From contig NZ_CP072392.1 of the NCBI RefSeq assembly GCF_017742835.1, positions 1,782,385-1,846,384 on the forward strand: a stretch of 64,000 nucleotides of DNA. Reading direction: 5' to 3'. This document shows, piece by piece, positions 39,824 through 47,335 of this stretch. This DNA is from Aquabacter sp. L1I39. GTDB taxonomy: Bacteria; Pseudomonadota; Alphaproteobacteria; Rhizobiales; Xanthobacteraceae. A program made the translations under genes and the position numbers. Numbering within the stretch: the first letter of the stretch is position 1; every line of letters begins with the position of its first letter. The notes under the pieces are model-generated. The model was not told the DNA's origin. It ran no database searches and saw only the letters and a list, made by a program, of their open reading frames with translations.

Positions 39824-40232
39824 CGCAGCTCCCATGGAGCGCCGTCCCTTCCGCCTTCCGCCACGCGCCGCCCCTTGGGACGCATGGCTTTTCATCGCTT
39901 GCGGGAGGAGGAAACCCAGTTTCGCGGCGCGGTCAAGGCGGCAATCCCCCGTCCGCCGCACGAACGCGGGGCGGCAGCGCCGCCATTGAAAGACTTCATA
40001 ACAAAACCATGTCGTGACCAAGAAGAGCGGAGTGCGTCCATCTCCCCTTCTTCACCGCCCCTGGGGCATATCCCGTCATTTTGGCGAAAACGAAAGTCCC
40101 CGAAAGAAGACATCTTGTCTTCTCCATGCTTTTGTCTTGAGAGCGTTGGGAAGTTGCCCCATTCTGGCGCAAGAAGACGGGCCATTCGATGAGGCGTCCG
40201 CAAGCCGCCGCCCAAAGCTGGAGAGCGCGACC
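39824..40232. other. 409-bp spacer between mnmG and the double-glycine peptide cluster
   Basis: No credible ORF on either strand. It must hold the divergent promoters of mnmG (minus) and the peptide cluster (plus). Holds an AGAAGACA-type inverted repeat (40105-40123) and two loose copies of a sequence starting CATTYTGGCG (40080-40099, 40161-40180), which look like a degenerate intergenic repeat. Confidence 0.4.
40105..40123. repeat. 8-bp inverted repeat upstream of the peptide cluster
   Basis: AGAAGACA-TCT-TGTCTTCT, a perfect inverted repeat 110 bp before the first peptide ATG. Could be an operator for the cluster or part of a repeat element. Confidence 0.45.
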
Positions 40233-40445
40233 ATGACCACCGATCCCAATGGCCTCTCCGCGCAAGGCGCCCCCGGTGTTCAGACGCAGGCCGACACCGC
40301 ATCCGACGGCCGGCCCCTCACCGCAGAGGAAGGCGCGGACGTGGCGGGGGGCTTTCCCATCAACCCGAAGGTCTTTCCCGAGGCCCAGCGCGCACCCATC
40401 ATGCGCCTGAATGGGTGGGACGCGGACCACGGGAAGAAGAAATAG
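40233..40445 (+). CDS. Small peptide 1 with double-glycine-type leader
   Basis: 70 residues. GGAGAG lies 8 bp before the ATG. A 40-residue leader ends in PLTAEEGADVAGG, which fits the double-glycine pattern (Leu at -12, Thr at -11, Val at -4, Gly-Gly at -2/-1). The predicted core is FPINPKVFPEAQ followed by RAPIMRLNGWDADHGKKK, basic at the end. It has no cysteine. GG-x-x-IN and PEAQR resemble the third peptide (GG-x-x-IN, PEQR), so it is a diverged paralogue. It lacks the C-terminal aromatic motif of peptides 2 and 3. Likely role (bacteriocin, signal peptide or other exported peptide) is not known. Confidence 0.65.
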   Translation: MTTDPNGLSAQGAPGVQTQADTASDGRPLTAEEGADVAGGFPINPKVFPEAQRAPIMRLNGWDADHGKKK

Positions 40446-40458
40446 CCACCTCATGAGT

Positions 40459-40477
40459 GGGCTCTTCCGCTGAGCCC
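40459..40477. other. Hairpin between peptides 1 and 2
   Basis: GGGCTC / GAGCCC with a 7-nt loop shortly after the peptide 1 stop. No T-run follows, so it may be a processing or attenuation structure rather than a full terminator. Confidence 0.35.
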
Positions 40478-40533
40478 TCCCCAATTCCGGACACGCGATC
40501 CCAATCGCCCTCCTTGTTCTGAAGGAAGCAGCC

Positions 40534-40746
40534 ATGACCCAACTTGCACGGGCCCACCCTCCCCTCTCCGGCGCACCCAACGCCGCAGCCGACGCGACCC
40601 CACTCTCGCCAGAGCAGCAGGAACGTGTGGTCGCCGGCCAACTCACCGTCATCTGGGGCGCGAACGACGAGCAAGCCGACAAGGTGGCGCGCGCGAGCGA
40701 AAAGCAGTGGCAGAGCATCAAGGCCTGGTTCAGCAACCTGTTCTGA
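40534..40746 (+). CDS. Small peptide 2 with double-glycine-type leader and C-terminal WxxIKxWFxNLF
   Basis: 70 residues. AAGGAAG lies before the ATG. The leader (~35 residues) ends PLSPEQQERVVAG, with Leu -12, Ser -11, Val -4 and Ala-Gly at -2/-1. The core is QLTVIWGANDEQADK VARAS then EKQWQSIKAWFSNLF, an amphipathic, Trp/Phe-rich end. The last 12 residues match peptide 3 (WQSIKAWFSNLF against WQGIKTWFGNLF). No cysteine is present, so a lanthipeptide-type product is unlikely. The aromatic amphipathic tail would suit membrane contact or transporter recognition; this is inference. Confidence 0.7.
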   Translation: MTQLARAHPPLSGAPNAAADATPLSPEQQERVVAGQLTVIWGANDEQADKVARASEKQWQSIKAWFSNLF

Positions 40747-40814
40747 GTTGCACCTCGCCTCCCGACAGAGCCCCCGGAGGGGCATAAGGACCCCTTTCCC
40801 AAGGAAGCGAACCC

Positions 40815-41012
40815 ACGGCCCAGACCAGGCACACGAATCCAGATCTCGCACCCCGCCCCCTGACCTCCGAGCAGGAGGCCCAGGTCAGCGGTGGTGTCCT
40901 GATCAATCATGGCCCCCGCACGCCGGAACAGCGCGAGCGCGACAAGGCCGACCGGCAAGAGCGCCAGGATGCCTGGCAGGGCATCAAGACCTGGTTCGGC
41001 AATTTGTTCTGA
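40815..41012 (+). CDS. Small peptide 3, paralogue of peptide 2, apparent ACG start
   Basis: 65 codons from ACG 40815 to TGA 41010-41012. The frame has a stop at 40785 and no ATG, GTG or TTG before the conserved region. AAGGAAG then 7 bases then ACG GCC CAG lines up with AAGGAAG then 5 bases then ATG ACC CAA of peptide 2, so ACG stands where the start should be. The leader ends PLTSEQEAQVSGG; the core is VLINHGPRTPEQRERDK then ADRQERQ and DAWQGIKTWFGNLF. Either a rare ACG start is used, the start codon has been lost by mutation, or there is a base error. The body shows no other damage. Confidence 0.55.
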   Translation, partial: TAQTRHTNPDLAPRPLTSEQEAQVSGGVLINHGPRTPEQRERDKADRQERQDAWQGIKTWFGNLF

Positions 41013-41037
41013 GCGACAGGGGGTACACCCTGCGAAC

Positions 41038-41066
41038 GGGAAACCGGTTCGCGTGAGGGCAACGCG
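41038..41066. repeat. Partial copy of the rhizobial CCGGTTCGCGTGA repeat
   Basis: GGGAAACCGGTTCGCGTGAG followed by GGCAACGCG is close to the core of the common rhizobial intergenic repeat (TGGATACCGGTTCGCGTGAA, then GAAAACGCG). It lies between peptide 3 and the adaptor gene. A more complete relative is at 12283-12388. Confidence 0.5.
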
Positions 41067-41249
41067 TGAACAGGAGCCGGCCGCCCCGCCTTGGGACGCG
41101 CAACGGGCGAGCCCAGCCCGCCACGCTCCTTTCTGACGGCCGGTTTTCTTAAGGCCCGCTCTCTTACGGCCAAGTCCCCGCTCTCGACGGGTGAAAGGCG
41201 CCGCCTTAATGTCCTACCGCAGCCGGCCTGTGCCGGCAGACGGGGGCGG

Positions 41250-42431
41250 ATGATGAGCGGCAGACAGGCGAATGGCCGGCGGACGGCCGGTTGTGGGATC
41301 AAGGCACCGGCGCGCGGGCGCCTCTCCCGGGGGCTCGCCTTTGGCGCGGCACTGACGGTGTCCGCCAGCCTTGGCTTCCTGCCCCCTGCCCAGGCGCAGG
41401 AAAAGACCACCTCCCCCGCAACAGCGCCCGTCACCGCCCGCGCCATCTTCCTGCCCGATGCTCCGCTGCGCGATCTGGTGCGCCCCATCTTCCCCGTCGA
41501 TAGCGGGCTGGTGGACGAGATCCGCGTGGAGATGGACGAGCTGGTGAAGAAGGGGCAGGTGCTCCTGACCCTTCGCTCGCCCGAGGTGGAGCGCAAGATC
41601 GCCGCGGCCCGCGCGACGCTGGCCCAGCGGGAGGCCTATCTCCAGACCCTCACCAAGGCGGTGGACGAGCTGGACAGCGCCGTGCGGAAGGCGGAAGCCA
41701 CCCGCCGCACCCAGGTTGAGGAGGCGCTCGCCATCCTGCGCAAGCAGAAGGAGGAGTTCGCCGCCTTCGTCGAAGCCCGCAACAAGCTGCTGGCCAAGGG
41801 CCACGAGACCAATCTCTCCAATTACGAGTTCCGCACCCGCTACGACCAGATGATCCTGGACATCAACCGCCTCCAGGTGGATCTGGCGGAAAGCCAGATG
41901 AAGACGGCGGATACCCGCGAGGGCCAGGTGCTGGACCTGATCCGCGCGCGCGACCAGGTGGACCAGGAAGCCACCCGGCTTGCCACGCTGGAGCGGCAGT
42001 ATGAGGAGATGAAGGACGTTCGTGCCCCGCGCGACGGGCAGGTCAATTCCCTCTATATCTCCATCGGCGCCGCCGTCACCCCCCGCGACGTGCTGTTGAC
42101 CCTCTCCAATACGGCGCCGACGCTGAACGTCTATGCCCTGGTGGACGCGCAGGACGCGCCCCTCGTGCGCACGGGCATGACCGCCGAGGTAGTCCCCGCC
42201 CATGCCCATTTGCCCGCGCCGCTCCGGGCGAAGGTGACCCAGATCTCGGCGACGCCGCTCGCCCGCAAGGAGATCGAGACCCTCCTGTTTGACGCCGACC
42301 TCACCGCCTATCTGAGCGGCGGCCGGGCGGTCTATCTGGTGGTGCTGCGGCCTGAGCCGCCCGTTGCCGCCGGCGCAAGCGATGCCATTGCCTCCGGTGT
42401 GGTGGCGCGGGTGACTTTCCCACCCCGGTGA
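41250..42431 (+). CDS. Secreted HlyD-like adaptor, similar to adaptors of double-glycine peptide export
   Basis: 393 residues. A signal peptide (~1-49) with cleavage expected after PPAQA; then a lipoyl half (VDSGLVDEIRVEMDELVKKG), a coiled coil (~110-240), the second lipoyl half (DVRAPRDGQVNSLYISIGAA) and a beta-barrel ending with ADLTAYLSGGRAVYLVVLRP. From memory, the order of the last part (GMTAEV..., VTQISATP, a short helix, L-SGG, then hydrophobic strand) resembles the adaptor of NHLM-type peptide export systems. No ABC peptidase or channel gene is beside it, so partner genes must lie elsewhere. Start ATG 41250 or 41253 (GATGATG). Confidence 0.75.
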   Translation: MMSGRQANGRRTAGCGIKAPARGRLSRGLAFGAALTVSASLGFLPPAQAQEKTTSPATAPVTARAIFLPDAPLRDLVRPIFPVDSGLVDEIRVEMDELVKKGQVLLTLRSPEVERKIAAARATLAQREAYLQTLTKAVDELDSAVRKAEATRRTQVEEALAILRKQKEEFAAFVEARNKLLAKGHETNLSNYEFRTRYDQMILDINRLQVDLAESQMKTADTREGQVLDLIRARDQVDQEATRLATLERQYEEMKDVRAPRDGQVNSLYISIGAAVTPRDVLLTLSNTAPTLNVYALVDAQDAPLVRTGMTAEVVPAHAHLPAPLRAKVTQISATPLARKEIETLLFDADLTAYLSGGRAVYLVVLRPEPPVAAGASDAIASGVVARVTFPPR

Positions 42432-42434
42432 GAA

Positions 42435-42450
42435 TGTTTCACGTGAAACA
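42435..42450. promoter_or_regulatory. parS site after the adaptor gene
   Basis: TGTTTCACGTGAAACA, a perfect 16/16 match, 3 bp after the adaptor stop codon. Confidence 0.95.
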
Positions 42451-42470
42451 TGGTCCGCACCAGCGGGCAT

Positions 42471-42500
42471 AAAAAAGGGCCGGTCATGCCGGCCCTTTTT
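42471..42500. terminator. Bidirectional intrinsic terminator
   Basis: AAAAAAGGGCCGG, 5-nt loop, CCGGCCCTTTTT. The stem is flanked by A- and T-runs, so it works both ways between the convergent adaptor and acyltransferase genes. Confidence 0.85.
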
Positions 42501-42519
42501 CGTTGTGCTCTCCCCTGCC

Positions 42520-43608
42520 CTATTCCGCCGGCTGGACGCGCACCCGGCGCGGCAGGAGGCGCCGGCCCATCCGCTGGCCCGGCTGCTCCACCAGGAAAAA
42601 GGTGGCACTGGCCAGCGCCACAGTGGCGGCGATAACGAGGACCGCCTTGGGCAAGGGCGCCGCCGGCAGCAGACCTGCCCCACCCAGGACACCGAGCACC
42701 GCCGGGTGGCCGAGATAGATGGAGAAGCTGATCAGCCCCAGATACTGGGAGACGGGATTTCCCAAGAGCGCGTTCATCAGCGGCGCCCGCCGGCTGCCCA
42801 GAGCGACCATCGCAAAGGCGGCCAGCGAAAAGGCCAGGAACTCCGCCTTCAGCGCGCCCACCTGCACGCCGGGAATGAAGGCCACGCCGACCATGGCCGC
42901 GAGGCCGCCAAGCAACGCTCCATCCCCCGCCCAGCCCGGCGCCTTCAGCACCTCCCGCAGGCGGAAGGCCGCCAGGCCCAGCGCGAAGCAGAAGGCATAG
43001 GGGATGGGGCTCCAGATGAAGGCAAGGCCCGCATAGTCCCGCGGCACGGGCAGCCAGTTCAGGTGCGACAGGCCCAGCCGATAAATGGCAAACCCCGTTG
43101 CCACCACCAGCGCCACCCGCAGGAGCGTCCGCGCCCAGACGAGCACCAGGGGCAGCACGAGATAATAGGCCATCTCGATGGGCAGCGACCATTCCGCCTC
43201 GATGAGCGAATTGGCGATGCGATAATCCAGGAAGCTCAGGAAGCTCACATGCATGAGCACGTTGTAGAGATCTGCAGGGGCATGAAACACCGCCGCCCAT
43301 CCGGAAGGCGGCACGAGCCCCGCCGCGACGATGGCGATCCAGGCGTAATAAAGTGGGGCGATGCGCCAGAAGCGCCGGGCGAGATAATCGCCATAGGAGG
43401 GCGCCGCCAGATAGGAGGCGCTGACGCTGAAGCCGGAAATGACGAAGAAGACATAGACGCCCCCGCGTCCCGCCATCTCCACCCATGTGGCACCCGCTGG
43501 CCCCAACTCCTTCAGCCCGGCGCCGCCCGCATGGAGCAGCACCACGGCCAGGGCCGCGAAGGCCCGCAGACCCGTGATGAAACGGGTCTCTCCGTAATCC
43601 TTGATCAT
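42520..43608 (-). CDS. Acyltransferase 3 (OafA/YrhL-type) membrane protein
   Basis: 362 residues with about ten hydrophobic segments. Begins MIKDYGETRFITGLRAFAALAVVLLHAGG, where RFITGLRAFAAL..LLHAG is the acyltransferase-3 start with its catalytic-region His; later FFVISGFS. The family O-acetylates surface glycans such as LPS or exopolysaccharide. No glycan cluster surrounds it; a glycosyltransferase lies at 47336. Ends against the bidirectional terminator. Confidence 0.85.
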   Translation of the reverse strand: MIKDYGETRFITGLRAFAALAVVLLHAGGAGLKELGPAGATWVEMAGRGGVYVFFVISGFSVSASYLAAPSYGDYLARRFWRIAPLYYAWIAIVAAGLVPPSGWAAVFHAPADLYNVLMHVSFLSFLDYRIANSLIEAEWSLPIEMAYYLVLPLVLVWARTLLRVALVVATGFAIYRLGLSHLNWLPVPRDYAGLAFIWSPIPYAFCFALGLAAFRLREVLKAPGWAGDGALLGGLAAMVGVAFIPGVQVGALKAEFLAFSLAAFAMVALGSRRAPLMNALLGNPVSQYLGLISFSIYLGHPAVLGVLGGAGLLPAAPLPKAVLVIAATVALASATFFLVEQPGQRMGRRLLPRRVRVQPAE

Positions 43609-43704
43609 GTCACTCTTCCCACACCGGGGAGGAGCTTAGCCCGAAACGTTTGAGAAACAGAAATCAACGTTGGGAAACGGATGTGTCATCCGCCCGCACG
43701 CGGA

Positions 43705-43720
43705 TGTTTCACGTGAAACA
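43705..43720. promoter_or_regulatory. parS site between mnmE and the acyltransferase (1)
   Basis: TGTTTCACGTGAAACA, 16/16 match to parS. Confidence 0.95.
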
Positions 43721-43750
43721 TTGTCGGCGGAGGGGCGGGAGGGCGCGGGA

Positions 43751-43766
43751 TGTTTCACGTGAAACA
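43751..43766. promoter_or_regulatory. parS site between mnmE and the acyltransferase (2)
   Basis: TGTTTCACGTGAAACA, 16/16 match, 46 bp from the previous site and 15 bp after the mnmE stop. Confidence 0.95.
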
Positions 43767-43780
43767 CGCGCCCTGCGCTG

Positions 43781-45094
43781 TCATTTCCCGATGCAGAAGG
43801 TGCGGAACAGCGCATCCAGCACATCCTCCACATCCACCCGCCCCACCACGCTATCCAGGGCACGCGCCGCGAGCCGCAATTCCTCGGCCAGGATTTCCTC
43901 AGACGCCCCCTGCCCGCCCCACAGCAAAGCCCGATCCAGATGTTCCAGCGCGGCGCGGACCCCCGCCACCTGCCGCGCCCGCACCAGAAGCGCCGGCTCG
44001 CCACCGGCCAATACAGATGCCCGCTCCGCGATATCAGCCACTAGATCTTCGATCCCCTGCCCCGTTGTGGCGGAGATGGCGAGCGCCTGCCCCACGGTCC
44101 GCCCGGGCAGAAGGTCCGCCTTGGTGCGCACCCGGAGCGCCCCGGAAAGGCCCTCCGGCGGCTCTTCGCCATCGGCCGAGAGCCACAGCACCAGGTCCGC
44201 GCTGCCCGCCCGGGCGCGGGCGCGGCGGACGCCTTCGGCTTCCACCGCATCCTGCGTCTCCCGGATGCCGGCGGTGTCCACCAGCGTCACGGCCTGCCCG
44301 GCGAGATCCAGATGCACCTCGATGGCATCGCGCGTGGTCCCCGGCACGGGGGAGACAATGGCGGCCTCGCGCCCCGCGAGCCGGTTCAGCAGGGTCGACT
44401 TGCCCGCATTGGGCGGACCGGCAATGGCCACCACCAACCCATCCCGCACCCGCTCGCCCCGACCCGCATCGGCGAGCGCCAAGGCCAATTCGGCGCGCAG
44501 CGCGGCCGCCTCGCGCACGGCGGGCCCGGCCAGATCCTCCGGCACGTCCCCTTCGTCGGTGAAATCGACGCTCGCCTCCACCAGCGCCAGCGCCCGGATC
44601 AACCGCCCCCGCCAGCCCTCCACCGCGCGCGAGAGCAGACCGCCCGCCTGGGCGAGCGCCTGCCGGCGCTGGGCGTCCGTCTCGGCGGCGATGAGATCGG
44701 AGAGGCCCTCGGCCTCCGCCAGATCCATCTTGCCATTGGCATGGGCGCGCCGGGTGAACTCGCCGGCCTCCGCCGGTCGGAACCCGTCGAGGCGCCCGAG
44801 GGTTTCCAGGAAGCGGGCCACCACGGCGCGGCCGCCATGGAGATGGAATTCCGCCGTGTCCTCCCCCGTCGAGCTGGCGGGACCGGGAAACACCAGGACC
44901 AGCCCCCGGTCCAGCACGCTCCCGTCGGCGGGATCGCGCAGCACTCCATAGCGGGCCATGCGCGGCGGGGGCACGGATCCCAGCAGCGTCTGCGGCGCGG
45001 ACAAGGCCGCCGGCCCACTGACACGCACCACCGCCACCCCGCTCGGCAAACGACCGCTGGACAGGGCGAAGATGGTGTCCGATGACCGTGACAT
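43781..45094 (-). CDS. mnmE: tRNA modification GTPase MnmE
   Basis: 437 residues. N-terminal tetrahydrofolate-binding domain ([20 protein letters not shown]), a GTPase domain with G1 [13 protein letters not shown]3 DTAGIRET and a C-terminal CIGK (Cys-x-Gly-Lys). Acts with MnmG on wobble U34. The start ATG 45094 gives [14 protein letters not shown]; long in-frame upstream sequence runs antisense to the next gene and is rejected. Confidence 0.97.
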   Translation of the reverse strand: MSRSSDTIFALSSGRLPSGVAVVRVSGPAALSAPQTLLGSVPPPRMARYGVLRDPADGSVLDRGLVLVFPGPASSTGEDTAEFHLHGGRAVVARFLETLGRLDGFRPAEAGEFTRRAHANGKMDLAEAEGLSDLIAAETDAQRRQALAQAGGLLSRAVEGWRGRLIRALALVEASVDFTDEGDVPEDLAGPAVREAAALRAELALALADAGRGERVRDGLVVAIAGPPNAGKSTLLNRLAGREAAIVSPVPGTTRDAIEVHLDLAGQAVTLVDTAGIRETQDAVEAEGVRRARARAGSADLVLWLSADGEEPPEGLSGALRVRTKADLLPGRTVGQALAISATTGQGIEDLVADIAERASVLAGGEPALLVRARQVAGVRAALEHLDRALLWGGQGASEEILAEELRLAARALDSVVGRVDVEDVLDALFRTFCIGK

Positions 45095-45139
45095 ATGTTC
45101 TCCTTCCGGCCGCAGCGCCGGCCAACCCCGGAGCCGACC

Positions 45140-47188
45140 ATGAGCGAAAACCGCCTGGCCGCCGAAACCAGTCCCTACCTTCTCCAACACAAGGACAATC
45201 CCGTCCACTGGTGGGCCTGGGGTCCGGAGGCTTTCGCCGAGGCCAAGCGCACCGGCAAGCCGGTCCTGCTGTCGGTGGGCTATGCCGCCTGCCACTGGTG
45301 CCATGTGATGGCCCATGAGAGCTTCGAGGATGAGGGCGTCGCAGCGGTCATGAACCGCCTGTTCGTGAACATCAAGGTGGATCGGGAAGAGCGCCCGGAC
45401 GTGGACCAGATCTATATGTCCGCGCTCCACCAATTGGGCGAGCAGGGCGGCTGGCCGCTGACCATGTTCCTGGATGGCGAGGGCGCCCCCTTCTGGGGTG
45501 GCACCTATTTCCCCAAGACCGCCAAATATGGCCGCCCCGGCTTCACCGATGTGCTCACCCAGGTGGCGCAGGTCTATGCCGAGAGCCCCGACAAGGTGCA
45601 GCACAATCGCGACGCCATTCTCGGCCGCCTGGAGGCCTCCGCCCGCCCCAAAGAGGCGGTGACCATCGGCCTGAAGGACCTGGACAAGGCCGCCAGCCAG
45701 ATCGCCGACCTGTTCGACCGGGCCCATGGCGGCCTGCGCGGCGCGCCCAAATTCCCCCAATGCGGGCTCATGGAATTGCTGTGGCGGGCGGGCGACCGAA
45801 CCGGCACGGAACGCCTGAAGGCGGTGGCCGCCTTCACCCTCAATCGCATGTGCGAGGGCGGCATCTATGATCATCTGGGCGGCGGCTTTGCCCGCTATGC
45901 GGTGGATGAGGCCTGGCTGGTCCCTCATTTCGAGAAGATGCTCTACGACAATGCCCAGCTCCTGGAGCTGCTGGCCTTGGCCTATCAGGAGACCGGAGAC
46001 CCCCTCTTCCGCACCCGCGCCACCGAGACGGTGGGCTGGCTGCGCCGGGAAATGACCACGGCCGAGGGTGCCTTTTCCGCCTCCCTGGATGCGGACAGCG
46101 AGGGTCATGAAGGCAAGTTCTATGTCTGGACGGCCGGCGAGATCCGGCAGGTGCTGGGCGCTGAGGACGCGGAGTATTTCGCCGGCTTCTATGACGTAAC
46201 GCCCGGCGGCAATTGGGAAGGGACCACGATTCTCAACCGCACCCGCGTGGGCGATGTGGAGGCGGAGGACGAGGCGCGGCTCGCCCCCTTGCGGGAAAAG
46301 CTCCTCGCCGCGCGGGCGCATCGCGTGCGACCCGGTCTCGACGACAAGGTTCTGGCCGACTGGAACGGCCTCATGATCGCGGCGCTCGCCCGCGCCGGGG
46401 CGCTGCTGGGCGAGGCCGACTGGGTGGCCATGGCCGAGCGCGCCTTCGATGCGGTGTGCCGCCTCATGGGTCGGGCCAATGGCGGGCTGCGGCTCGGCCA
46501 TTCCTGGCGGGAGGGCAAGCTGGTGGGCCCCGGCCTTGCCACCGACCTTGCCGCCATGGCGCGGGCGGGCATTGCGCTGCACGAGGCCACCGGCCGTCCG
46601 GAGCCGCTGGCCACCGCCACGGCCTTGATGGAGGCGCTGGAGGGGCACCATCTGGACAGCGCCACGGGCACCTATTTCCTCACCGCCGATGACGCCGAAG
46701 GGCTCATCCTGCGCCCCTCCTCCAGCCATGACGAGGCCATGCCCAACCATAATGGAGTGGCCGCCGATGCCCTGGTGCGGCTCGCGGCGCTGACCGGATC
46801 GGAGGATTTGCGGGAACGCGCCGACCGCATCCTCATCGCCCTGTCGGGTGCGGCGGCGGCCAATCCCCTGGCCCATGGCGCCCTGCTCAATGCGCTCGAC
46901 ACCCGCCTGCGGCTGATGGAAGTGGTGGCCGTGGGGGAGGCCCGGGATGATTTCGCCCACGCCGCCCTCGGCCAGTCCTTCCTCGACCGGGTGGTGATGC
47001 GCCTCGCGGACGGGGCGTCGGCGCCAGCCAACAGCCTCGCCCGCGCCCAGGCAGAGGCCGTGCCTGCCTCCGGAGCCGCCTTCGTGTGCGCGGAGGGGCG
47101 CTGTTCCCTCCCGGTCACCGATCCCGATGCCCTGCCCGCCGCCATGGCGGCCGCGCGGGTCAAAACCGCCCGTTCGGGCGCCCGCTGA
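45140..47188 (+). CDS. Thioredoxin-domain protein of the DUF255/YyaL (SPATA20) family
   Basis: 682 residues. The N-terminal thioredoxin-like domain ([27 protein letters not shown]) has the atypical CHWCH motif ([18 protein letters not shown]), followed by a six-hairpin glycosidase-like helical region ([40 protein letters not shown]). Biochemical role is unknown; the family occurs from bacteria to animals. Divergent from mnmE, starts 46 bp apart. Confidence 0.92.
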   Translation: MSENRLAAETSPYLLQHKDNPVHWWAWGPEAFAEAKRTGKPVLLSVGYAACHWCHVMAHESFEDEGVAAVMNRLFVNIKVDREERPDVDQIYMSALHQLGEQGGWPLTMFLDGEGAPFWGGTYFPKTAKYGRPGFTDVLTQVAQVYAESPDKVQHNRDAILGRLEASARPKEAVTIGLKDLDKAASQIADLFDRAHGGLRGAPKFPQCGLMELLWRAGDRTGTERLKAVAAFTLNRMCEGGIYDHLGGGFARYAVDEAWLVPHFEKMLYDNAQLLELLALAYQETGDPLFRTRATETVGWLRREMTTAEGAFSASLDADSEGHEGKFYVWTAGEIRQVLGAEDAEYFAGFYDVTPGGNWEGTTILNRTRVGDVEAEDEARLAPLREKLLAARAHRVRPGLDDKVLADWNGLMIAALARAGALLGEADWVAMAERAFDAVCRLMGRANGGLRLGHSWREGKLVGPGLATDLAAMARAGIALHEATGRPEPLATATALMEALEGHHLDSATGTYFLTADDAEGLILRPSSSHDEAMPNHNGVAADALVRLAALTGSEDLRERADRILIALSGAAAANPLAHGALLNALDTRLRLMEVVAVGEARDDFAHAALGQSFLDRVVMRLADGASAPANSLARAQAEAVPASGAAFVCAEGRCSLPVTDPDALPAAMAAARVKTARSGAR

Positions 47189-47197
47189 AACACCATA

Positions 47198-47232
47198 GCC
47201 CGCCAGATGGCCAGAAATGGCCGCTGGCGGGC
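47198..47232. terminator. Hairpin downstream of the DUF255 gene
   Basis: GCCCGCCAG / CTGGCGGGC with an inner GGCC / GGCC pair, then GTTCTTGTCT. It lies in the 147-bp gap between two convergent genes. Confidence 0.6.
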
Positions 47233-47335
47233 GTTCTTGTCTGGACGAAGAATGGATCGGAAACCCCAGGACTTTGCCCCTGGCGAGCTTCCTAATAGAT
47301 CAACTTTTCGGTGAGTAACGGTTGTAAAACCACTT

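Noticed and set aside
39996..40958. Long reading frame on the minus strand across the peptide cluster
   Set aside because: It is antisense to three frames with a shared leader motif, a Shine-Dalgarno for the first two, and shows no recognisable domain.
40233..41012. Lanthipeptide or other thioether RiPP
   Set aside because: None of the three peptides has a cysteine, and no LanM-like, radical-SAM or YcaO gene is near.
43636..44004. Minus-strand frame with FHVKH and NVSRET in it
   Set aside because: These residues are translations of the two parS sites; the rest is out-of-frame mnmE.
45095..46960. In-frame N-terminal extension of mnmE
   Set aside because: It runs antisense through the DUF255 gene; the MnmE start at 45094 is conserved.
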